DNA of 46,581 nt from NCBI RefSeq assembly GCF_009883055.1, contig NZ_WWVR01000025.1, positions 1-46,581 of the forward strand. Direction: 5' to 3'. The DNA comes from Blautia sp. BIOML-A1. GTDB taxonomy: Bacteria; Bacillota; Clostridia; Lachnospirales; Lachnospiraceae. Positions 9,079 to 16,733 of the stretch are shown one piece after another. Below the pieces are notes generated by a model, which was not told the DNA's origin, did no database searches, and saw only the letters and a list, made by a program, of their open reading frames with translations. Position 1 is the first letter of the stretch. Each line of letters opens with the position of its first letter. Both the position numbers and the translations under genes were made by a program.

Positions 9079-10722
9079 ATGATTATACATAATGACAGAC
9101 AGGAGCTTCAGAAAGCATTACAATATGTAGAAGAAGAGTTAAAAAAATATAATCTGAACAGAAGAGAAGCCACCATGACCATGCTTATGGCAGAAGAAAG
9201 TCTTGTGTGTATGATGAGTCATACAGAAGAGCAGGAAAAGATAGAGATCGTGTTTAAGAAGCTGTTCGGTAACATTTCTTTAAACATAAGTGCACGGGGT
9301 GAAGCTTTTAATGTGTCTGAAGAGAGCGTACTCATCGGTGATATGGATTTTGAGGGAGTGAGTGGAGATGCAGAGGCAGCCATTCGAAATCTGATCATTC
9401 GTTCTCAGTCAGATATATTTCAATATAAAAACAGACTGCACCAAAACACCATACGTCTGGTCGTAAAACGGTCAGAGAGAATGCAGTTATATTTAACCTT
9501 AGGAGCAATGCTGCTTGCTGTAATTCTGGGAATTATTTTTAAATTATCATTACCAGTATCAGCCCAGAATATGTTAAATGAGTACTTACTGACACCCGTA
9601 AAGGTAATGTTTTTAAATGCGTTAAAGATGATTGTCGGACCGGTAGTATTCTTTTCCATAGTTACCTGTCTGTCACAATTTGACAGTATTCGGGATCTGG
9701 GGAAAATCGGTCTGAAAGTGATGGGAATGTATCTGTTTACCACACTTCTGGCAGTGACCATTGGCATCGGTGTGTTTGAACTGATACAGCCGGGAGATGC
9801 GTCACTCTCACAGTATGTAACAGATGCAGCATCGAAGACGATTGAGACTGCCGGCAATACAAATATTTCATTATTAGATACCGTTGTAAATATTGTGCCG
9901 TCTAATATTGTAAAACCATTTTTGGAAGCGGATATGCTGCAGATCATTTTTATAGCAATTATTTGCGGTGCAGCAGTTGGAATGATCGGTGATTATTCAA
10001 AAGGACTGAAGACACTTTTTGAGAGCTTCAACATACTTTTTCTGAAAATTACCACGCTGATCGTAAAATTCATACCACTGGCAGTATTGTGCTCCATGAC
10101 CTCTCTTGTCATGCTTACAGGAACAGAGACACTGCTGGCCATTATGAGCTTCTTCGGAACATTTGTGCTGGCACTGGCAGTGATGTTATTGGCTTATTGT
10201 GTGCTGGTATTTATGATAGCCAGATTAAATCCGATCATCCTGTTAAAAAAGCATGCATCTGCAATGATGGCAAGTTTCAGCCTGGCATCCTCCAATGCGG
10301 CAATGCCATTTAATATAAAATCATGCCATCGACTGGGAATCTCTTCCAGGATATCTTCATTTTCCATACCGTTAGGAGCGACGGTAAATATGGATGGTTC
10401 TTGCATATATATGGCAGTGGCAGGATTATTCCTGGCTAAAGTTTTTGGAGTTGATATGGGTGGTTCGGAATTATTTTCAATGGTATTTTCAATCATAGTT
10501 CTTTCCATCGGTGCACCGGGAATACCAGGAGCAGGACTGGTTTGTCTGTCTGTGCTTCTGACGCAGATTGGCGTTCCGGCTGAGGCACTGAGTCTGGTAA
10601 TGGGAATTGATTCCCTGCTGGGAATGTTCAGGACTGCTGTAAATTCAGCCGGAGATGTGGCGGTATCCCTTATAGTGGCAAAATCAGAAAATCTACTGGA
10701 TGTAGAGAAATATAACAGTTAA
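9079..10722 (+). CDS. Na+:dicarboxylate/amino acid symporter (SDF/DAACS) with N-terminal ATPase-like domain
   Basis: A protein of 547 residues. From about residue 135 it is a normal DAACS symporter with the re-entrant-loop and ligand-site motifs intact: SSNAAMPFNIK, GATVNMDGSC, APGIPGAGLV and DSLLGMFRTAVNSAGDVAVS. The family imports glutamate, aspartate or C4-dicarboxylates with Na+ or H+. The first ~130 residues are extra. They are soluble, begin with a helix, contain an N-box-like LMAEESLVCMM (Glu39/Glu40), then strands IEIVFKKLFGNISLNISARGEAF shaped like the G1 region but lacking the Asp, and no GGLG loop. I read this as a degenerate RsbW-like domain. The gene is 17 bases behind the true kinase gene and ends the operon. 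Regulation of transport by the STAS partner is the obvious hypothesis. Confidence 0.85.
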   Translation: MIIHNDRQELQKALQYVEEELKKYNLNRREATMTMLMAEESLVCMMSHTEEQEKIEIVFKKLFGNISLNISARGEAFNVSEESVLIGDMDFEGVSGDAEAAIRNLIIRSQSDIFQYKNRLHQNTIRLVVKRSERMQLYLTLGAMLLAVILGIIFKLSLPVSAQNMLNEYLLTPVKVMFLNALKMIVGPVVFFSIVTCLSQFDSIRDLGKIGLKVMGMYLFTTLLAVTIGIGVFELIQPGDASLSQYVTDAASKTIETAGNTNISLLDTVVNIVPSNIVKPFLEADMLQIIFIAIICGAAVGMIGDYSKGLKTLFESFNILFLKITTLIVKFIPLAVLCSMTSLVMLTGTETLLAIMSFFGTFVLALAVMLLAYCVLVFMIARLNPIILLKKHASAMMASFSLASSNAAMPFNIKSCHRLGISSRISSFSIPLGATVNMDGSCIYMAVAGLFLAKVFGVDMGGSELFSMVFSIIVLSIGAPGIPGAGLVCLSVLLTQIGVPAEALSLVMGIDSLLGMFRTAVNSAGDVAVSLIVAKSENLLDVEKYNS

Positions 10723-10809
10723 CGGAGGCAGATAACTCCCCTGCTTCAAAAGCTGTGATTTAAGTGGTGGGAGCAGGTTGTCTTATGAAATAGAAAGGAA
10801 AGATAATAT

Positions 10810-11589
10810 ATGAAAAACAAATTATGGAAAGTAATGATCGTGAACAGTATTCTGATTTCAGCAATTACACTGTCAGGTAAAACAACGGTAAGCGTTCAGG
10901 CAGAAGAAACAGATCTTTCAGCAGAAAGTGAGACAGATCAGCAGACCCTCTTCGACGATGCGGTTGAAGATGCAATGATCATTGACAAGGATGAAATCCT
11001 TCCTGTAGTAAGTCTGGAGGAGGGACAGCCATATGCCGTTTACGATCAGGATGGCAGGATTCTTCTTTATACCTTCCATAAATATCCGGACAGTTATCCG
11101 GATGGTGCAGATGTAAAACTGGAATGGGGAAATGTATGGACGTTTACAGGCGGCGAACTGGAAGAATGGTATCAGAAGAATAAAGAGGATGTGACAGACT
11201 GGCAGACAAGAATAAAAGAACTCATCGGTCTGCGCCCGGATAACGAATCCGAGTATTTTACGGCTATGTGGGTAAAACCGGAAGACGTTTTCCGCCCGGC
11301 ATATGTCTCAGATATCGGAACAACAGAAATGACAGATGCATTTTCGGATGAAGTTGATGAGGACTATAAAGAATGGTTTGATTCAAATATTATCTCCAGT
11401 TATTTTGATGGGAAATATCCATGGACGAGATTGGGATATACATATGACTGGGCAGACAACGGCTCAGAATATGGCCTCTCTGAATTTATCATCAAAAAAG
11501 ACAGCGACGTAAAGGTGGCATATACAGTTGAGCTGAAGGAGATGCTGAACAAGCTGGATAATAATTCCTGGAATCCTGCCGGAGTGTAA
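10810..11589 (+). CDS. Secreted hypothetical protein
   Basis: A protein of 259 residues with a classical signal peptide (MKNKLWKVMIVNSILISAIT, cleavage probably near SVQAEE). The mature part is acidic and rich in Trp, Asp and Tyr, with no cysteine-based lipobox. No known domain was recognised; the repeated aromatic/acidic segments (KLEWGNVWTFTGGELEEWYQ) do not match a family I can name. AGAAAGGAAAG sits at the right distance before the ATG. It starts 87 bases after the symporter operon and opens the accessory island. Just downstream there are remnants of other reading frames, so it may be the surviving member of a decayed group. Confidence 0.6.
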   Translation: MKNKLWKVMIVNSILISAITLSGKTTVSVQAEETDLSAESETDQQTLFDDAVEDAMIIDKDEILPVVSLEEGQPYAVYDQDGRILLYTFHKYPDSYPDGADVKLEWGNVWTFTGGELEEWYQKNKEDVTDWQTRIKELIGLRPDNESEYFTAMWVKPEDVFRPAYVSDIGTTEMTDAFSDEVDEDYKEWFDSNIISSYFDGKYPWTRLGYTYDWADNGSEYGLSEFIIKKDSDVKVAYTVELKEMLNKLDNNSWNPAGV

Positions 11590-11651
11590 ATGAAATCCAA
11601 CCAGATCAATAGGACACAACAAAAAGCAGCTTGTAAAGGTCTAAAGAAGAA

Positions 11652-11774
11652 CAGACTTTTGTGTATACAGAAGACGAAGTGACAGGTGTGACAGTCAGTC
11701 ATTATGGAAATGAGTTGAGAGATAAAACACAGATATCTCTTGAAGAATTTGATAAAATATACGAGAGTAAATGA
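11652..11774 (+). pseudogene. Remnant C-terminal coding fragment
   Basis: An open frame without a start codon gives a protein-like tail of 40 residues beginning QTFVYTEDEVTGVTVSHYG and ending EEFDKIYESK before TGA at 11772. It has natural composition but no recognised family. It lies between the secreted protein and the Hsp70 remnant, which fits a region losing genes. Confidence 0.35.
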
Positions 11775-11815
11775 AAGATCTAATCCTCAAGCTATGCTGG
11801 GGAGAATAGAGTAAT

Positions 11816-12392
11816 ATGATGCGTCCTATCGTACTGGAACTTGACAGAAAAAATGATATGGGCAGCAAGTCCAGGAATCCTCTGCTGCCTTCCGTTGTAT
11901 TCTATTACAAAAACAATGAAGGCAAAATTGTTACAGATATTGGTGATTATGCTAAAAGCAGATACGGGACACGTGCCGGCTTCTTTTGATTCTGATCAGT
12001 GTCAGGCAACAATTGATGCTGCACGAAAGGCGGGAATCAATGTCGAAAATATGCACGATGTCCTGCTCTACGAGCCGAAAGCAGTTATTTATGACTTCAT
12101 GTGGGTGCAGGAATGTGGTGAAATTCCTTCTGATCTGTTACCGTTGGATATGGAGAAGAATGTCCTCGTGTTTGATCTTGGCGGTGACAATTTTGATGAA
12201 CTGCTGGCGGCAGATATGTTAAAACGTTTTGAAGAAATCAATGGTATAAAAGTCAGTATTAAACGAAAAGAAGAAGTTATGTGTAAATTGAGAAAGCTGG
12301 CTGAAAGTAGATTTATCACAGGCTTATGACAATGCTAGAATGTCTGATGTTGGACTTCCAGAAGATTATGAGCTGGAAGTTATGGATAAATT
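11816..12392 (+). pseudogene. Deleted Hsp70-family gene copy
   Basis: Nearly every segment matches the larger Hsp70 gene at 17775-18650, but pieces are missing. The first frame starts MMRPIVLELDRKND and stops in TGA at 11987-11989, where about 185 bases present in the other copy are deleted. The second frame picks up at PASFDSDQCQAT. A 99-base in-frame deletion then removes the phosphate-2 loop: VFDLGG joins directly to DNFDE. The other copy carries short CTTGG...CGG direct repeats at the two edges (near 18315 and 18414). A third, about 10-base, deletion after KLAE shifts the frame. The ATP-binding N-terminus is also lost, so no functional chaperone can be made. The copy is useful as a reference for the frameshift in the larger gene. 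Confidence 0.85.
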
Positions 12393-12530
12393 ATGATAGC
12401 AGGCATGTTCAAAGACGGATGGACAGACAGTCAGAAGAAACAGGTGCTTTCCTATGCCAAACAGCATTTTACTCCGTATGCATCTGCCATCAAGCAGAAT
12501 TTTAGTTTATATTTCGGGCAGGTTACATGA
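12393..12530 (+). pseudogene. C-terminal fragment of an unidentified protein
   Basis: An open frame of 45 codons, MIAGMFKDGWTDSQKKQ through SLYFGQVT, is joined directly to the broken end of the Hsp70 remnant. Its composition is protein-like, and its TGA lies inside the terminator stem, as at a genuine operon end. It probably is the 3' end of a former downstream gene fused by deletion. It could be expressed as a small peptide, but no ribosome site is convincing. Confidence 0.4.
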
Positions 12531-12542
12531 CCTGCCCTTTTT
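12516..12542 (+). terminator. Rho-independent terminator
   Basis: Perfect 8-bp stem GGGCAGGT / ACCTGCCC around TACATG, followed by TTTTT. It ends the decayed Hsp70-copy transcript. Confidence 0.85.
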
Positions 12543-12573
12543 GTGTGAACCTCATTAATTGAGGAGGTGATAT

Positions 12574-12645
12574 TTGTTAGCATATTTGAGAATGTTATTC
12601 GCTTTTTTTATCAGGATTTATAATTCCGTCAAGTTGTTTTACTAA
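12574..12645 (+). CDS. Possible 23-residue hydrophobic peptide with a perfect Shine-Dalgarno site
   Basis: AGGAGGTGA (12562-12570) is fully complementary to the 16S rRNA 3' end and lies six bases before TTG at 12574. The frame encodes 23 residues (LLAYLRMLFAFFIRIYNSVK plus LFY) and ends in TAA. The peptide is hydrophobic with three basic residues, like small membrane peptides or type I toxins. It overlaps, in antisense, the last codons of the HTH gene at 12595-13743. A small palindrome CCTCA-TTAAT-TGAGG precedes it. It sits behind a terminator and I see no promoter, so expression is unproven. Confidence 0.3.
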   Translation: MLAYLRMLFAFFIRIYNSVKLFY

Positions 12646-13743
12646 GTCGTTCAGTTCTTCATACTTTGAAGTATATCTATTTTCCAGATTGGCCAGTTTC
12701 ATTATAAAATCGTATGGATCTATCGATCCAAAAGCGTTCGGAGTGTTGTCTCGGAATGCTTTTTCAGTTATAAATCGATACCAGTTCGCATCATCTGCAT
12801 TGTCAATGAGCAAAATCCCATTTCTTGTTTTAGGCATAAGTTCTGCTATTACCTGTGGAGCAGTATTGTTAAGGGGTTTTTCTTCTTTAATCGTTTCTTC
12901 ACATTCCAATCCAAATTTGAAAGCGCAGATATCTTTGCCACGGGCACCTTCGTTTGTGTCTACCATTAAAGCTGATCCTCCTGCGTAAGATGACTGATTA
13001 GATCTTGCTATAATATCAATGTTCCAGTACATTGTAGAATGACGAATACTGGTTCCTTCTGTATGAAAGTTAATCTGAATGCAGTTAGGAGAGCAGCGGA
13101 TATTCTTATCTTCTGCCAAATAAAGGTGTATAGATGAGGTGCTCTTTTTTCTCATATATGTATCTGCACAGTTATGGAAAGAATCTTTTATAGCATTAAT
13201 ATCTTCAAACTTAATGTTTCTGAATGGTGAGTTTACATCATTAAAATCAGATATTCCACGTAACATTGCCGCGCTATATTTTCCTTTATCATCGAAAAAA
13301 AACCAGAAATATGCCATATATGCTTTATAGGAAGAATTAGGGAGCATATAGTATCCGCGGTATACTTTATTTGTAAATAGTGGAAGCTTTGTGACCTTTT
13401 CTTTTTCTTTTATTGTTTTAAATTCGTCTTTGGGAAACCGTTTTTGAAAATTATCAGGCTCCATCAACAGATCTTCCAGTGTTATTTTTCCTACTGATCC
13501 CCCAATATGATAAAAGGAAAATGCAGTAGCAATTTTATTGGCTGTATCTTCAGAAACATATGCCCCTCGTCTGGCGTTGCCTAATGTGCTAAGTGAAATA
13601 TTTAAACCTGGAATTGTCTCGTTTGGTATATATCTCTTAGATGGGATTGTTCCAGATGGGAATACGCAATCAATAAGATACTTTAAATTGGCACCACAAT
13701 TTTTTGCTTCGTTTTTTGTTAAAGATGCTGCATTTTTTGCCAT
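12595..13743 (-). CDS. HTH (XRE-like) protein with uncharacterised C-terminal region
   Basis: A protein of 382 residues. Residues ~15-105 look like a lambda-repressor/XRE-type helix-turn-helix: ISLSTLGNARRGAYVSEDTANKIATAF is the recognition pattern, followed by GKITLEDLL. The remaining ~270 residues are mixed alpha/beta with many aromatics and match no family I recognise; a charged helix closes the protein. AACCAGGAGGATAG precedes the ATG. It is transcribed against the neighbouring genes. Its upstream region contains GTTAATTAAC and two ATTAACAAT sites that could be its own operators. A role as a stress or mobile-element regulator is possible but not shown. Confidence 0.55.
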   Translation of the reverse strand: MAKNAASLTKNEAKNCGANLKYLIDCVFPSGTIPSKRYIPNETIPGLNISLSTLGNARRGAYVSEDTANKIATAFSFYHIGGSVGKITLEDLLMEPDNFQKRFPKDEFKTIKEKEKVTKLPLFTNKVYRGYYMLPNSSYKAYMAYFWFFFDDKGKYSAAMLRGISDFNDVNSPFRNIKFEDINAIKDSFHNCADTYMRKKSTSSIHLYLAEDKNIRCSPNCIQINFHTEGTSIRHSTMYWNIDIIARSNQSSYAGGSALMVDTNEGARGKDICAFKFGLECEETIKEEKPLNNTAPQVIAELMPKTRNGILLIDNADDANWYRFITEKAFRDNTPNAFGSIDPYDFIMKLANLENRYTSKYEELNDLVKQLDGIINPDKKSE

Positions 13744-13776
13744 ACTTAACTATCCTCCTGGTTGATGTTAAAAGAT

Positions 13777-13820
13777 GTTAATTAACAATAAAAAGATGCA
13801 TAAAATATATTATTAACAAT
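13777..13820. promoter_or_regulatory. Operator-like ATTAACAAT repeats upstream of the HTH gene
   Basis: A perfect palindrome GTTAATTAAC (13777-13786) overlaps ATTAACAAT (13781-13789), and a second ATTAACAAT lies at 13812-13820. The inverse, ATTGTTAAT, recurs at 15707-15715 before the PHP/Hsp70 gene group. Autoregulation by the HTH protein would explain the pattern. Confidence 0.4.
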
Positions 13821-13900
13821 AAATAAACATTGCTATGTATGGTATCATAAGTTAAAATAAACCAAAAGTCAATAGTAAGGTAAAACAGTAAGGAGAACAA

Positions 13901-14451
13901 TATGAAAAAGAAATCGATGTACAATGCAGATATCCTGACGGTAGCTGCCAGCCCCAGTGGTAAATATCCAGTATTTATACGGAGATAAGCAGAAATATAA
14001 CGCGGAATATCAGGACATGCTTGTATCAGAAAAATTTTATACAGCCATGGCTTTCCTGAAATCCCTCTCAAAGGATTTTCCATATTACGAATCTGTATAC
14101 CGTCAGACTGCCTATGCATTGAATGACCCAATGGAAAAGTGCAGCTATAGCTCGGACAATATTATCAGTGCTTGAATCAGCGGTAGCAGGGATAAAACTG
14201 CAGAATTCAGAAGTATATATGAAAAAGAAAAGCTGTTAATGATGTCTCCAAACAAGCCATATAACACAAAGGACAGTTCAGAATATTTTGCAGAGTTTTA
14301 TAAAGAATACTGCCTGGATCCAACTGCACTAAAAAAGCAGAGACCCTCAACTTATGAAGCTATTGTAACGGCTGTAAATTGTCTGAATAACATGAGTGAA
14401 ACATATTTATTCAGTATTAAGCGGGCATACGAAAAAACGTGCTGGAATTAA
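13901..14451 (+). pseudogene. Broken ATLF-like (anthrax lethal factor type) metallopeptidase gene
   Basis: AAGGAGAACA precedes ATG at 13901 (MKKKSMYNADILTVAA...), which stops after 28 codons. A shift near 13955 leads to a second frame (YLYGDKQKYNAEYQDMLV...), which hits TGA at 14173-14175. The same frame then continues as SGSRDKTAEFRSIYEKEKLL and SSEYFAEFYKEYCLDPTALK, ending at 14451. The last part has the conserved C-terminal pattern of ATLF/M34-like zinc peptidases (EF..IY..EK, then EYFAE.......P..LK...P.TYE). The HExxH helix expected before it is absent, so an internal deletion has occurred in addition to the frameshift and the nonsense codon. A functional protease is not possible. Confidence 0.6.
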
Positions 14452-14461
14452 TCTGTCTTAC

Positions 14462-14491
14462 AGCCATGCCAGAAATGGTGTGGCTCTTTTT
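14462..14491 (+). terminator. Rho-independent terminator
   Basis: AGCCATGCCA / TGGTGTGGCT, a 10-bp stem with two G-T wobbles around GAAA, is followed by CTTTTT. It closes the peptidase remnant. Confidence 0.8.
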
Positions 14492-14547
14492 GTGTCCGCA
14501 TGGTATAATTCGGCCATAATTTGTCTAAGGAAATATGGGGGATTACT

Positions 14548-15081
14548 ATGAAAGCTTATACAAAATTTGTAAACCAAGTATTTACCTGCATATCTGATCT
14601 GTTTCCGAACAGGGCAAAGGAACTGGACCTTTTTGCAGAGGGGTCGGAACAGGTCTATTCCAGTATGCAGGAGTATGCTGTTTTAAGAAACGAAAATGCA
14701 GATTTATTTTGTTCTCTGATCACACAATATACAGAATTATTTGAAATGCCGCAGTCAGACTATCAGCCTATATACTCTCCAATATATCCATCTGAAAGAA
14801 AAATTACTCATAGCTGTTATCCAAAAAACATAAGACGATGGATGAATGGAACGATAAGTAGAAAGAAAACCTGCCGGGTTGAGTTCTGTGTTCTGGTATG
14901 GTGCCATATACAAAACTGGAACAGACCTGTTGAAGAAGATGTTGATAAATTTTTAATCGCCAGGAGCAGACTGTTAAAAATCTGTAATGAATTCCTGCAT
15001 GCAGAATATTTCCAGTTGTCCCTGGAATGTTTGTGGAAAGCAAGCTGTGCCGCTTATGAACAGTCATTTCCTGGATTCTGA
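14548..15081 (+). CDS. Hypothetical protein, possibly degenerating
   Basis: An ORF of 177 residues starting at ATG 14548, preceded by ATGGGGG; an in-frame TTG at 14521 is less likely because it lacks a ribosome site. The first ~90 residues (KFVNQVFTCISDLFPNR...YAVLRNENADLFCSLI) look like a helical soluble protein. From about residue 95 the composition becomes odd (Cys, Trp and Arg rich) and the other frames also carry short protein-like stretches, so the second half may be read out of frame. No family was recognised. It precedes the sigma-like gene by about 50 bases. Confidence 0.4.
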   Translation: MKAYTKFVNQVFTCISDLFPNRAKELDLFAEGSEQVYSSMQEYAVLRNENADLFCSLITQYTELFEMPQSDYQPIYSPIYPSERKITHSCYPKNIRRWMNGTISRKKTCRVEFCVLVWCHIQNWNRPVEEDVDKFLIARSRLLKICNEFLHAEYFQLSLECLWKASCAAYEQSFPGF

Positions 15082-15134
15082 TTTGTCCTTGACAGGTGCT
15101 TTATGATATAAGAAAAAAGAGGGAGGCACCATTT

Positions 15135-15521
15135 ATGACTGAAGAAACGAAGCTGCCTGAATACAGCACTGACACAGATATTGATATTCAAGACTTTGTG
15201 AAAAAGTTAAACCCAGAAATCCTGCAGATTCTATATGGCAGATATGGAAGCCAGTTGGAAAAACTGCACAGTATTGATTATTTATATCCGTTTTTTTCTA
15301 TGGGGCGCATGCTGGAGCGTGTTTTAAGAGGTTCTGCACTTGAACAAAAAGTGATTCTTTTAAAATATGGAATATTAACTGGGGAACCTGTCCCTAGAAA
15401 AGAAATTGGGGACAGACTCGGAATGACATATGAACGGGTTTGTATGCTCGAACGGAAAATAGAGAGGGTTCCCTGTTGTTTAAAGCGGAGAAAAAGATTA
15501 AAAGATTATCTGGATGATTAA
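15135..15521 (+). CDS. Sigma-70 region 4-like small protein
   Basis: A protein of 128 residues; the start is ATG 15135 after GAGGGAGGCACC. Its C-terminal half has the sigma region 4 pattern: ...EQKVILLKYGILTGEP, then the HTH VPRKEIGDRLGMTYERVCMLE, with basic residues after it. Compare the LRYGL...T..EIG..LGVSRERVRQIE of primary sigma factors. The N-terminal half is acidic and has no core-binding region 2, so it cannot be a complete sigma factor. It could be a DNA-binding regulator or an anti-sigma-like competitor. It stands alone, with a terminator after it. Confidence 0.6.
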   Translation: MTEETKLPEYSTDTDIDIQDFVKKLNPEILQILYGRYGSQLEKLHSIDYLYPFFSMGRMLERVLRGSALEQKVILLKYGILTGEPVPRKEIGDRLGMTYERVCMLERKIERVPCCLKRRKRLKDYLDD

Positions 15522-15595
15522 TGCACTCAGATTCGGACAGATATTCTCCAATGTTGTGGCAAAAGAAAAGCCACCAGGTTGCCTGGATCGACTGC

Positions 15596-15631
15596 GAGGG
15601 AGTATTCTAAAAATAGGATACCTCTTTTTCT
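15596..15631 (+). terminator. Probable terminator after the sigma-like gene
   Basis: GAGGGAGTATTCTA and TAGGATACCTC form an imperfect stem with an A-rich loop, followed by TTTTTC. The rest of 15631-15823 is very AT-rich and holds the operator-like site described separately. Confidence 0.55.
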
Positions 15632-15699
15632 TGGCTGGAAACGGATACCACATTGTGCTGTAATTTTAATTTGTTTAGTTAAAATGCTTCTATATTCGT

Positions 15700-15715
15700 G
15701 TTAATTATTGTTAAT
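15700..15715. promoter_or_regulatory. Operator-like GTTAAT repeat before the PHP gene
   Basis: GTTAAT occurs at 15700-15705 and 15710-15715, one helical turn apart. The second copy lies within ATTGTTAAT, the exact inverse of the ATTAACAAT sites upstream of the HTH gene. Joint control is inferred. Confidence 0.35.
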
Positions 15716-15823
15716 CAACATTTTTAAATCACGAATAATTCTTAATTAATTCATTTTACATAATTGTACTAATGTGTCAGAAGTATTATTCTATGAGTAT
15801 AAAAATGAAAGGGGAACTTAACT

Positions 15824-16729
15824 ATGAGAACCAAACAGTTACTGAACGAACGGACTGATTTTCATATTCATAGTTGCAATTCGGATGGTGAAAACAGTGT
15901 GAAAGAAATTGTAGAGCTGGCTCTAAACAGAGAACATCTCCGTGTAATTGCGTTGACCGACCATAATTACTTTGCCATATCAAGCAAATATATCGTCGGA
16001 ACAAATGGAAATTTCCTGGAAGTACTTCCGGGCTGTGAATTTTCCACAACCTTCACATTTCCTTCCGGCAAGAAAGAAGAAATCCATGTAATCGGTATTT
16101 TTCCAAAAGGTGTAGCACCAGAAGCTTTTGCTGATCTGTTCAGTTCAATTGATGAAGGAAAACAAAAGTATGTGAAAGCAATCCTGGAAAGCCTTCACAA
16201 CCTTGGAATTGACCTGAGCATGGAAGAGGTTATGGCGGAAAAGCGCTCTACCGGCTACATTGGACGTTTCCATATCGCCAGTTTAATGGTAAAATTGGGT
16301 TATGGAAAGACTGTTGAAGAAATCATGGACCGTTACATTGGTAACTACAGCCCATATTACATACCTGCCACTAACTACATTCCTTACGCTTCCCTTGAAA
16401 CCGTAGTTGAAAGGATCCAGTCCCAGTCAGGATTCCCAATTCTGGCCCATCCATATTCCTACCATGCACTGACGGAAAAGGAAATCATCACTTTGATTAG
16501 CAGTTTTAAAGAACAAACAGGTGATACTGGAGGCCTTGAAGTGTATTACCTGGAATATACTAAGGAGCAGCAGGAGAGCCTACGCAAACTTGCAAAAGAA
16601 TATGACCTGGTACCAAGCGTGGCTTCTGACAGACACCGTAAAGAACAGCCTTTTTCTTCTTATGGGGGATATTCTTTTTACAAGGAAATGCTGGTACGAT
16701 TGGGAAACAGAAAACAGGAGGTGAAATAA
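15824..16729 (+). CDS. PHP-domain metal-dependent phosphoesterase
   Basis: A protein of 301 residues with the ordered PHP motifs: DFHIHSCNSDGENS (HxH, motif I), VIALTDHNYFA (motif II), GCEFST and IHVIGIF (motif III), ILAHPYSYHA and ASDRHRKEQ (motif IV). This is the architecture of stand-alone PHP phosphoesterases related to TrpH/YciV and to polymerase PHP domains, which cleave phosphoesters using up to three metal ions. The substrate is unknown. GAAAGGGGAACTTAACT precedes the ATG. The next gene's ribosome site (CAGGAGGTG) overlaps its last codons, so it heads the operon that leads into the Hsp70 genes. Confidence 0.8.
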   Translation: MRTKQLLNERTDFHIHSCNSDGENSVKEIVELALNREHLRVIALTDHNYFAISSKYIVGTNGNFLEVLPGCEFSTTFTFPSGKKEEIHVIGIFPKGVAPEAFADLFSSIDEGKQKYVKAILESLHNLGIDLSMEEVMAEKRSTGYIGRFHIASLMVKLGYGKTVEEIMDRYIGNYSPYYIPATNYIPYASLETVVERIQSQSGFPILAHPYSYHALTEKEIITLISSFKEQTGDTGGLEVYYLEYTKEQQESLRKLAKEYDLVPSVASDRHRKEQPFSSYGGYSFYKEMLVRLGNRKQEVK

Positions 16730-16733
16730 ATCG

